Source: Pyramidobacter sp. (GTDB lineage Bacteria; Synergistota; Synergistia; Synergistales; Dethiosulfovibrionaceae). From it: a stretch of DNA of 7,197 nucleotides. The stretch is from NCBI GenBank assembly GCA_016286835.1, contig JAEEUD010000091.1, positions 1 to 7,197 of the forward strand, given 5' to 3'. Positions 1 through 4,914 of this stretch are shown in pieces. Every line of letters begins with the position of its first letter. Positions within the stretch are counted from its first letter, which is position 1. A program made the position numbers and the translations under genes. Below the pieces are notes generated by a model. That model had not been told where the DNA came from. It saw only the letters and a program-made list of their open reading frames with translations, and did no database searches.

Positions 1-956
1 ACCGTGAAGTACTGGAGCAGGATAAGGAAATGGTCTTCGGCGACGCGCTGATGGACGGAGACGCGTGGATCAGCCACGACTGCGACGCGGCCGTCGATAC
101 CGGCCTCGTCACCCCGACAGGAACGCCCGTGACGCTCGATCCCGCCTTTGCCGAGGCCGATTTCGTCGTGCTCGTGGGCGGCATCACCTATCACGACATG
201 GCCGGCTACAGCGGCGGGCGAAAGATGATCATGCCCGGCATCTCCGGCCGCCGCTCGATCGTCGTCAACCACAACCACTGCCTCGTTGACGGCAAGCTGA
301 ACCCGCTCACCGACACGGGCCTGATCGAGACCAACCCGATGGCGATCGACCAGCACGCCTACGCCGACCTAGCCGTACGGGGCAAAAAGTGCTTCCTGCT
401 CAACACGATCGCCGACAAGTACGGCAAACCGGCCGCGTGGGTCGCCGGCGGCCTGTGGCCGGCGTGGGAAACGGGCTGCAAAGCCTGCCACTCGATCGAC
501 TCGATCTACATCCCGGAAAAGGCGAAGCGCTGCATCACCTCATGCGGCGGCTACCCGTTCGATTTCGATCTCTATCAGGGTACGAAGGCGCTGTTCTCGC
601 CGCTCGGCGCGATGGAAAAGGACGCTCCCGTCGTGCTCGTCGCCGATCTGGAAGACAGTCTCGGCCCGGGCGACTTCGAGCAGTCGCTGCTGCGCTCGCT
701 GGCCGATCCCGCCGGGTTCGCCGCGTACTTGAAAGAAGCGTTCACCATTCCCGGTTACATCGCCCTGAGACTGGTGCTGGAGATGCAGGGCCGCCCCGCC
801 GCGCTCGTCACATCGAGAGAAAACGTGCCCTTCCCCGGCAAGGTCTTCCGCACCGTGCAGGAGGCAGACAACTGGCTGCTCGAAACGTCGGGCACGGACG
901 GCTTGTCGATGCTCGTACCCAGCGGCAACGCCATTCATGTGCTGGTGGAAAAGTAA
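1..956 (+). CDS. LarA-family nickel-dependent racemase (lactate racemase-like, DUF2088), 5' end cut off by window
   Basis: The frame is open to the left edge, so the ATG at 30 is internal and the true start lies upstream. By comparison with Lactiplantibacillus LarA, roughly the first 110 residues are missing. Counting from the ATG at 30, the motif YHDMAGYSGGRK (residues 54-65) and VVNH (78-81) carry H55, K65 and H81. Their spacing matches LarA H174 (proton transfer), K184 (covalent attachment of the nickel-pincer nucleotide) and H200 (nickel ligand). YQGTK (182-186) matches the Q295/K298 substrate region. The family interconverts 2-hydroxyacid stereoisomers in the cytoplasm with a nickel-pincer cofactor made by LarB, LarC and LarE. 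None of those genes is in view. Many LarA homologues act on acids other than lactate, so the family call is firm but the substrate is unknown. The gene is the end of its transcript, since a strong terminator follows 20 bases after the stop. The first catalytic histidine (H108) would lie just outside the window. Confidence 0.88.
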   Translation, partial: REVLEQDKEMVFGDALMDGDAWISHDCDAAVDTGLVTPTGTPVTLDPAFAEADFVVLVGGITYHDMAGYSGGRKMIMPGISGRRSIVVNHNHCLVDGKLNPLTDTGLIETNPMAIDQHAYADLAVRGKKCFLLNTIADKYGKPAAWVAGGLWPAWETGCKACHSIDSIYIPEKAKRCITSCGGYPFDFDLYQGTKALFSPLGAMEKDAPVVLVADLEDSLGPGDFEQSLLRSLADPAGFAAYLKEAFTIPGYIALRLVLEMQGRPAALVTSRENVPFPGKVFRTVQEADNWLLETSGTDGLSMLVPSGNAIHVLVEK

Positions 957-975
957 GCCTATCTCAAAAACGCAT

Positions 976-1018
976 AGCGGCGCGTTCCGAAATCCATCGG
1001 AACGCGCCGTTGCTTTTT
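976..1018 (+). terminator. Rho-independent terminator of the larA-like gene
   Basis: A 13-bp perfect stem (978-990 with 997-1009, sequence CGGCGCGTTCCGA) closes a 6-nt loop. It can be extended by a G-T and an A-T pair, and five T residues follow at 1014-1018. It begins 20 bases after the racemase stop codon. Confidence 0.88.
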
Positions 1019-1225
1019 GCTGATAAATGAGTTTTCATTCTCGCGGACTTCTTCATAAAGATGTCTTCAAATTCGTTTGGCCTCAAAAATGCGAGATTTC
1101 ACGAGTTCGCGTTTTCGCGTTTGGATTGCCTCGAAGGGCAAAAGATGGCTCTATTGCCCGCTTCGCGCCCATAGGACGGCGAAGGACGAGCGAACATAAT
1201 TGCGGCTTGCGGGGATTTTTGTGAT
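1019..1225. other. Intergenic stretch without a convincing gene
   Basis: This part of the 475-base gap between the racemase and MATE genes holds an open frame of 65 codons (1027-1224, +). The frame has no Shine-Dalgarno sequence in front of its ATG and sits directly on the terminator tail. Its protein, rich in Arg, Gly and Phe, matches no family I recognise. An imperfect hairpin can form at 1132-1165: GGGCAA at 1136-1141 pairs with TTGCCC at 1154-1159, and CGAA pairs with TTCG outside a two-base bulge. I regard the stretch as non-coding, possibly a dispersed intergenic repeat, but nothing inside the window can prove that. Confidence 0.45.
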
Positions 1226-1270
1226 CTAATCGGCCCTATCCCGTTCTATCCCTGGCTATCCTTTCCTATC
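1226..1270 (+). repeat. Five CTATC-type units at exact 10-base spacing upstream of the MATE promoter
   Basis: CTATC occurs at 1236, 1246, 1256 and 1266, each exactly 10 bases from the next. A variant, CTAAT, stands at 1226 in the same phase. The five bases between units are not conserved. The array ends four bases before the -35 box at 1275. Out-of-phase relatives are CTATT at 1281 and CTATC at 1338. One helical turn between units would place all copies on one face of the DNA, as expected for a cooperative regulator or a phased upstream element. The binding role is inferred; the spacing is read directly. Confidence 0.6.
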
Positions 1271-1274
1271 GCTT

Positions 1275-1302
1275 TTGAATCTATTCGATTTTCATATATA
1301 AT
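1275..1302 (+). promoter_or_regulatory. Promoter of the MATE exporter gene
   Basis: TTGAAT at 1275-1280 (four of six consensus -35 bases) and a perfect TATAAT at 1297-1302 are separated by 16 bases in an AT-rich patch within otherwise GC-rich DNA. Transcription should start near 1309, giving a leader of about 120 nt. The phased CTATC array lies directly upstream. Confidence 0.7.
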
Positions 1303-1312
1303 AAATCTATGC

Positions 1313-1396
1313 GCATTGGGAATGCCATGAGGCGTTCCTATCATTTTACTCGAGAAGGAAAATGTGAATGGAGACAAAATAGACTTTTGTCCTTTT
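1313..1396 (+). promoter_or_regulatory. Foldable 5' leader of the MATE gene, possible attenuator
   Basis: GGAATGCC (1319-1326) pairs with GGCGTTCC (1331-1338) across an ATGA loop, giving 8 bp with one T-G wobble. An alternative hairpin, GCATT (1313-1317) with AATGC (1321-1325), shares bases with it, so the two exclude each other. A second stem, GACAAAA (1373-1379) with TTTTGTC (1385-1391), is followed by CTTTT, like a weak terminator 36 bases before the start codon. I do not recognise a known riboswitch class. Regulation is inferred from structure only. Confidence 0.3.
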
Positions 1397-1431
1397 GCAG
1401 TGTCTGTAATTTGAAATGAGGTTGATTCACC

Positions 1432-2826
1432 ATGACTCAGACTTCCGCGTCTTCCCGCATGAGTCGGGGCTCTGTGGCCCGTTTGCTTATCCAGTTCTCT
1501 CTGCCCGCGACGCTCGGCATGGTCGCGAGCGCTTTGTACAACATCGTCGATCGGCTTTTCATCGGACGCTTCACGGGAGCCGACGGACTGGCCGCGGTGG
1601 GGCTGACGTTCCCGCTGACGGTCTTTGTGATCGCCGCCGGTTCGCTCGTGGGCGTCGGAGCGGCTTCGCAGATCTCGCGTTTTCTCGGCGAAGGGAGAAC
1701 GCGCGCGGCTGAAAGAGCGCTCGGAAACGCGCTCGCCGTGATGACCGTTTTCTCCGTATTGTTCACGCTGCTGGCGCTGCTGCGGCTGGACGGGCTCGTG
1801 CGCGCTCTCGGCGCGACGAGTGCTCTGTTCGCGCAGACGCGCGTGTACACGAAGATCCTGCTCTGGGGCCTGCCCTTCAATCTGCTGGCCTTCGCGATGA
1901 ACGCGATGATCCGCGCCGAGGGCTTCCCGCGCGTGGCGATGTGGAGCATGTTCATCGGCGCGGCGGCCAACGTGTTTCTCGACTGGCTGCTGATCGTCGT
2001 GCTGAACATGGGCGTCGCCGGCGCCGCTTTGGGCACGTCGGTCGCTCAGGCCGCATCGTTCGCCTGGTGCGCGCTCTTTTATCTGCGCCGTCAGGGCACG
2101 CTGCGCGTCTCGTCCGTTTCGCTGCGCCCGGATCGCGCGATCCTGACCGAGATGCTGCTGGTTGGGCTGTCGCCCTTTTTGATGGAGCTGTTCTACACGT
2201 TCAGCATGATGCTGTTCAACAACATCGCCGGCTCCCACGGCGGCGATCTGGCGCTGTCGGCCATCGGCATCTTCTTCTGTCTTGACAATCTGATCTATCT
2301 GCCTGTGTTCGGCATCGGCGAGGGATTGCAGCCGATCGTCGGCTACAACTTCGGCGCGCACCAGTCGAACCGCGTCCGTCAGGCCGTACACTGCGCGATC
2401 ATGATGAGCACAGCGTACTTCGCCGTTTCGTTCGTCTGCGCGGAGGTCTTCACGCGCGGCATGATCGGGCTGTTCACGAGCGGCAACGAGCCGCTGATCG
2501 CGCTCACGGCGCGGGCGATGCGCATCGGCTACATCGGGATGCCCTTTGCCGCGGCCGGGATCGTGGCCAGCAGCGCCTTTTTGGCGATCGGCCGCTCCGG
2601 ATTGAGTCTGTTCCTCAACTTCTGCCGCCAGGGGCTGCTGTTCCTGCCGGCGCTGCTCGTCCTGCCCCGCCTGATGGGACTGGACGGCGCCTGGAGCTGC
2701 TTCATCGTCGTCGATGCCGGCGGCGGGCTTGTGGGCGCGCTGCTGTTGTGGAAGTTCTGGAACGTCTTCGCGGGCGAGCATCGCGAAGAAGGCGCGCGGC
2801 AGACGGTCTTTGCATTTAATAAATAA
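1432..2826 (+). CDS. MATE family multidrug/cation antiporter, MepA-like
   Basis: The 464-residue protein has the usual MATE length and about twelve hydrophobic segments. MATE proteins sit in the cytoplasmic membrane and export cationic drugs or metabolites using a Na+ or H+ gradient. Family signs, in order, are: the first helix with NIVDRLFIGRFTG (residues 37-49, including the conserved Asp40); MIRAEGFPRVAM (159-170) leading into NVFLDWLLI (180-188) at the end of the N-terminal half; and PIVGYNFGA (301-309) in the C-terminal half. The NIVDRLFIG form resembles the MepA/DinF-type branch more than NorM. The start at 1432 follows GAGGT (1418-1422) at a suitable distance; Met10 is a possible alternative start. 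The gene is transcribed alone from the promoter at 1275-1302, behind a phased repeat array and a structured leader. No regulator gene lies beside it, and its substrate cannot be read from the sequence. Confidence 0.92.
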   Translation: MTQTSASSRMSRGSVARLLIQFSLPATLGMVASALYNIVDRLFIGRFTGADGLAAVGLTFPLTVFVIAAGSLVGVGAASQISRFLGEGRTRAAERALGNALAVMTVFSVLFTLLALLRLDGLVRALGATSALFAQTRVYTKILLWGLPFNLLAFAMNAMIRAEGFPRVAMWSMFIGAAANVFLDWLLIVVLNMGVAGAALGTSVAQAASFAWCALFYLRRQGTLRVSSVSLRPDRAILTEMLLVGLSPFLMELFYTFSMMLFNNIAGSHGGDLALSAIGIFFCLDNLIYLPVFGIGEGLQPIVGYNFGAHQSNRVRQAVHCAIMMSTAYFAVSFVCAEVFTRGMIGLFTSGNEPLIALTARAMRIGYIGMPFAAAGIVASSAFLAIGRSGLSLFLNFCRQGLLFLPALLVLPRLMGLDGAWSCFIVVDAGGGLVGALLLWKFWNVFAGEHREEGARQTVFAFNK

Positions 2827-2847
2827 ATTTCTCATGAGGCGCTGCAC

Positions 2848-2870
2848 CGCATTCGGAAAAATGCGATTTT
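2848..2870 (+). terminator. Weak possible terminator after the MATE gene
   Basis: CGCATT (2848-2853) pairs with AATGCG (2860-2865) over a 6-nt loop, followed by ATTTT (2866-2870). The stem is only 6 bp and the T run is short, so read-through into the tRNA genes is possible. The tRNA promoter starts six bases further on. Confidence 0.35.
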
Positions 2871-2875
2871 CCCGT

Positions 2876-2904
2876 TTGACAAAGCGCCGTTTGTCTGGTA
2901 TATT
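2876..2904 (+). promoter_or_regulatory. Strong promoter of the tRNA-Asp/tRNA-Gly unit
   Basis: A perfect TTGACA (2876-2881), a 17-base spacer and TATATT (2899-2904) form a near-consensus promoter. Transcription should start near 2911, leaving a leader of about 14 nt before the mature tRNA-Asp. Confidence 0.88.
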
Positions 2905-2924
2905 CTCTCTTGCGTTCAAGGTAC

Positions 2925-3001
2925 GGGGTTGTAGCTCAGTCGGTTAGAGCGCCGGCCTGTCACGCCGGAGGTCGAGAGTTCGAGTCTCTTCAGCCCCGCC
3001 A
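2925..3001 (+). tRNA. tRNA-Asp (anticodon GTC), CCA encoded
   Basis: The acceptor arm GGGGTTG (2925-2931) pairs with CAGCCCC (2991-2997), followed by discriminator G and encoded CCA (2999-3001). The D arm contains TAGCTCAGTCGGTTAGA. The anticodon stem CCGGC/GCCGG (2952-2956, 2964-2968) encloses a 7-base loop with GTC at 2959-2961. The T arm GAGAG/CTCTT carries the TTCGAGT loop. All arms are intact. It is the first gene of a two-tRNA transcript, with nine bases between it and tRNA-Gly. Confidence 0.97.
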
Positions 3002-3010
3002 TTCGAACAT

Positions 3011-3085
3011 GCGGAAGTAGCTCAGGGGTAGAGCACAACCTTGCCAAGGTTGGGGTCGCGGGTTCAAATCCCGTCTTCCGCTCCA
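3011..3085 (+). tRNA. tRNA-Gly (anticodon GCC), CCA encoded
   Basis: The acceptor arm GCGGAAG (3011-3017) pairs with CTTCCGC (3075-3081), followed by discriminator T and encoded CCA (3083-3085). The anticodon stem CAACC/GGTTG (3036-3040, 3048-3052) presents GCC at 3043-3045. The T loop TTCAAAT is standard. All arms are intact. It is co-transcribed with tRNA-Asp and followed by a terminator 10 bases downstream. Confidence 0.97.
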
Positions 3086-3095
3086 TTAAAATCAC

Positions 3096-3124
3096 GCCCT
3101 GCCGTTTTTCGGCGGGGCTTTTTT
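3096..3124 (+). terminator. Rho-independent terminator of the tRNA unit
   Basis: GCCCTGCCG (3096-3104) pairs with CGGCGGGGC (3110-3118), 9 bp with one T-G wobble, over a loop of five T. Six T residues follow at 3119-3124. Confidence 0.9.
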
Positions 3125-3153
3125 ATGTGAACTGTTTTGTTTACGAACGCCCG

Positions 3154-3182
3154 TTTAAAAATCAAACCGCGTGTGATACAAT
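3154..3182 (+). promoter_or_regulatory. Probable promoter of the YitT-family gene
   Basis: TTTAAA (3154-3159, four of six consensus bases), 17 bases, then TACAAT (3177-3182, five of six) preceded by GTGTGA. A start near 3189 would leave a leader of about 45 nt with the Shine-Dalgarno AAGGAG at 3218-3223. Confidence 0.6.
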
Positions 3183-3234
3183 CGCGCGAGTGGATCATCA
3201 ATTACGTTTTATTTGAGAAGGAGCGGATTTTTTC

Positions 3235-4119
3235 ATGCTGGATTCTTTGGCCGGCCGTCTGCATACCACGCCGGAGACGCTCAAAAGAGAGCTGAAAACC
3301 TTTTTCGTGACCACGTTCGGCTCACTGCTGTACTGCATCGGCACGGTGTTTTTCGTCAAGCCGGCGCTGCTGCCCAGCACGGGCGTGATGGGGATCTGCC
3401 TGCTGCTCAACTACGCGTTCGGCGTGCCGCTGAGCATCAGCAACCTCGTGCTCAACCTGGCGCTGTTCGCCTTCGCCTTCAAGGTGCTGCCCAAGCGTTT
3501 CTCGTTCTGGACGCTGTATTCAGTCGTCGCCGTGTCGTTCTTCATGGAAGTGCTGGAGTACCTGCCCAAGCCGGTCATCGCCGACAGGATGCTGCTGGTC
3601 ATCGCAGCCGCCGTGCTGCACGGGATCGCTCTGGCCGTCGTCTTCTCGACGGGCGGATCGACGGGCGGCATGGATATCATCTCCATGGCCATGCGCCGCA
3701 AGTACGGCATCGAACTCGGCAGCACGACGATGTACCTCAACTTCGCCGTCATCCTCATGTTCCTCACCATCGTGCCGTTTGAAAACGCGGCCTACGGCTT
3801 CCTGCTGGCCTACGTGACCTCGCTCGTGCTCAACGGCGACTTGCGCGCCTTCTCGCAGCGCAACGAGGCATTGATCATCACCGATCAGGTCGAGCTGGTG
3901 CGCAATTACATCATCACCACGCTGCACCGCGGCGTGACGATCTTCCCCGCCCGCGGCGGATGGGACGGTCAGTCGCACGACGTGCTCATCACGTTGCTGG
4001 CGCCCCGTCAGGAAAACGCGCTCAAGATCTTCCTCAAAGAGCACGACCCCAAAGCCTTCATGCGCGTGTCCATCGCCGCCGAAGTGCTCGGCAAAGGCTT
4101 CCAGAAGTGGGAAGAGTAA
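3235..4119 (+). CDS. YitT family membrane protein (DUF161 plus DUF2179)
   Basis: The 294-residue protein has the usual size and two-part build of the YitT family. Residues about 20-200 form the membrane part (DUF161), with five or six hydrophobic segments. They include the family's Gly-rich motif FSTGGSTGGMDIISM (137-151) and, near the start, FVKPALLPSTGVMGI (40-54). Residues about 205-290 are a soluble DUF2179 domain containing RGVTIFPARGGWDG (232-245) and the closing AAEVLGKGF (281-289). The molecular role is not established for most members; a transport function is often suggested. The start at 3235 follows AAGGAG (3218-3223) with an 11-base spacer, a little long. The gene is alone in its transcript, between the tRNA terminator and a long palindromic terminator. 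The family call is sure; the function is not. Confidence 0.92.
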   Translation: MLDSLAGRLHTTPETLKRELKTFFVTTFGSLLYCIGTVFFVKPALLPSTGVMGICLLLNYAFGVPLSISNLVLNLALFAFAFKVLPKRFSFWTLYSVVAVSFFMEVLEYLPKPVIADRMLLVIAAAVLHGIALAVVFSTGGSTGGMDIISMAMRRKYGIELGSTTMYLNFAVILMFLTIVPFENAAYGFLLAYVTSLVLNGDLRAFSQRNEALIITDQVELVRNYIITTLHRGVTIFPARGGWDGQSHDVLITLLAPRQENALKIFLKEHDPKAFMRVSIAAEVLGKGFQKWEE

Positions 4120-4127
4120 GCTAATAA

Positions 4128-4187
4128 CAGTAACAGAAAACGGCGCTGTAAACATTTTTCGGTTTACAGCGCCGTTTTCTGTTATTG
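4128..4187. terminator. Bidirectional-type terminator: 23-bp perfect inverted repeat after the YitT gene
   Basis: Positions 4131-4153 are an exact reverse complement of 4162-4184, separated by an 8-base loop. Three further pairs outside (4128-4130 with 4185-4187, one G-T) can form. The core CGGCGCTGTAAAC is flanked by AAAA on the left and TTTT on the right, so the hairpin looks the same from both strands. It starts 8 bases after the YitT stop codon, and its right edge runs into the hicA promoter. Confidence 0.85.
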
Positions 4188-4213
4188 ACACCAAATATGA
4201 CACCATATAAAAT
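4185..4213 (+). promoter_or_regulatory. Promoter of the hicAB operon
   Basis: A perfect TTGACA (4185-4190), a 17-base spacer and TAAAAT (4208-4213, five of six consensus bases). An overlapping TATAAA at 4206-4211 with a 15-base spacer is an alternative -10. Transcription would start around 4218-4220, so the leader before the hicA ATG at 4231 is only about a dozen bases and the Shine-Dalgarno GAGGTG (4220-4225) lies at its extreme 5' end. Confidence 0.7.
4186..4209 (+). repeat. Tandem 12-bp repeat on the hicAB promoter, candidate HicB operator
   Basis: TGACACCAAATA (4186-4197) is followed at once by TGACACCATATA (4198-4209), with 11 of 12 bases equal. A third partial copy, TGACA, stands at 4213-4217. 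The copies cover the -35 box, the spacer and most of the -10 box. HicB proteins with a C-terminal DNA-binding domain repress their own operons, so this is the natural operator candidate. The repeat is seen; binding is inferred. Confidence 0.5.
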
Positions 4214-4230
4214 GACAGCGAGGTGATGGA

Positions 4231-4485
4231 ATGTCGCAGTGGGAGAAACTCATTGAGCGTATTCGTTCTCTTTCAAAAGAAACACGCTTTAATGAACTGA
4301 AAAAAGTTCTTGAGCGATGCGGTTACGAAATGCGGCCAGCCGGACACGGCGGCAGCCATGTCACTTTTCGCAAAAAAGGACGGAATCCGATTACAGTACC
4401 GAAGAAGGATCCCGTGAAGACTGTCTATGTTGAAATGGTACGGGATGCAATCCTAGAGGAGGAAAAGGAACATGAAAACGATTGA
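4231..4485 (+). CDS. hicA: HicA toxin, mRNA interferase of a type II toxin-antitoxin system
   Basis: The 84-residue protein has the small dsRBD-like HicA fold: a helix with FNELKKVLERCGYEM (residues 20-34), then HGGSHVTFRKKG (39-50) with the catalytic His43, then PITVPKKDPVK (53-63). HicA enzymes cleave mRNA and arrest translation until bound by HicB. The N-terminus is about 15 residues longer than the shortest HicA proteins. GAGGTG (4220-4225) precedes the ATG at 4231. The hicA frame overlaps hicB by 14 bases, so the two should be translationally coupled, in the usual toxin-first order. GC content counted by hand is about 46%, well below the neighbouring yitT and phn genes, which suggests horizontal acquisition. 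The catalytic histidine is present and I see no damage, so the toxin looks functional. Confidence 0.92.
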   Translation: MSQWEKLIERIRSLSKETRFNELKKVLERCGYEMRPAGHGGSHVTFRKKGRNPITVPKKDPVKTVYVEMVRDAILEEEKEHEND

Positions 4486-4840
4486 GGAATACATGCGTCT
4501 TCCCTATCGGCTCGAGATCGTCCCTGATCCCTATGAAGGCGGTTTTGCCGCGCGTTATCCTGAGCTACCAGGATGCGTGACCGTCGGCGAGACTCTGGAA
4601 GAAGCTGCGGCAAACGCTCTTGACGCCAAAAGAGCGTGGCTCGAGGCTGCGATCGAGGACGGAATCTACATTGCCGAACCAAATGACAAGAGAAACGCCT
4701 ATTCAGGACAGTTCAAACTACGTATTCCCAAAAGTTTGCATCGATCGCTCGCAGAAGATGCAAAGCAGGAAGGCATCAGCATGAACCAATACTGCATCTA
4801 TCTGCTTTCGATGAATCGAGCCTCTCGAAAAACGCATTGA
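4472..4840 (+). CDS. hicB: HicB antitoxin
   Basis: The 122-residue protein has two parts. Residues about 11-65 form the partly degraded RNase H-like HicB domain: YRLEIVPDPYEGGFAARYPE (12-31), LPGCVTVGETLEEA (32-45), then a helix ending in KRAWLEAAIEDG. Residues about 78-113 (SGQFKLRIPKSLHRSL, then GISMNQYCIYLLS) have the strand-helix-helix pattern of a ribbon-helix-helix DNA-binding domain. HicB binds and blocks HicA, and its DNA-binding part should repress the operon, probably at the tandem repeat at 4186-4209. The ATG at 4472 lies inside the end of hicA and has its own strong Shine-Dalgarno AGAGGAGG (4455-4462), which would allow antitoxin in excess. The C-terminal domain is of the RHH rather than the HTH class, judged from pattern only. 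A hairpin terminator follows. Confidence 0.92.
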   Translation: MKTIEEYMRLPYRLEIVPDPYEGGFAARYPELPGCVTVGETLEEAAANALDAKRAWLEAAIEDGIYIAEPNDKRNAYSGQFKLRIPKSLHRSLAEDAKQEGISMNQYCIYLLSMNRASRKTH

Positions 4841-4858
4841 CGTAAAACACTGCACTAT

Positions 4859-4898
4859 AAATCCCCCGCTCTCGCAGGCTGTGAAAGCGGGGGATTTT
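4859..4898. terminator. Terminator between convergent hicB and phnE
   Basis: ATCCCCCGCT (4861-4870) pairs exactly with AGCGGGGGAT (4886-4895), extended outward by A-T pairs into TTTT (4895-4898). The loop itself can fold (TCGCA 4872-4876 with TGTGA 4880-4884). The T run serves the hicB direction. In the phnE direction only AAAT precedes the stem, so termination there would be weaker. It lies 18 bases after hicB and 16 bases beyond the phnE stop. Confidence 0.82.
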
Positions 4899-4914
4899 CA
4901 GTACAGCGAAATAT

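Noticed and set aside
540..938. A 132-codon minus-strand frame opposite the larA-like gene
   Set aside because: It lies opposite conserved LarA sequence and has no domain pattern or ribosome binding site.
1027..1224. A 65-codon open frame after the larA-like terminator
   Set aside because: It has no Shine-Dalgarno sequence, starts eight bases after a terminator T run, has no promoter in front and no recognisable family. It is kept only as an unexplained intergenic block.
1226..1270. CTATC array read as a CRISPR array
   Set aside because: The units are only 5 bases conserved with 5-base spacers, far shorter than any CRISPR repeat or spacer, and no cas gene is present.
1246..2919. A 557-codon open frame on the minus strand across the whole MATE gene
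   Set aside because: Its protein is dominated by Arg, Gln, Glu and His with no domain pattern, as expected for the antisense of a GC-rich membrane protein gene. The plus-strand MATE protein has clear family motifs, a promoter and a Shine-Dalgarno, and the antisense frame also runs over the leader and the MATE promoter.
2925..3085. Possible integration site at the tRNA pair
   Set aside because: I found no repeat of a tRNA 3' end elsewhere in the window and no integrase. hicAB lies beyond the intact yitT gene and is not directly attached to the tRNAs.
3520..4206. A 228-codon minus-strand frame opposite the YitT gene
   Set aside because: It is His/Asp/Glu/Arg-rich shadow sequence with no motif. 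It starts inside the palindromic terminator region without a ribosome binding site.
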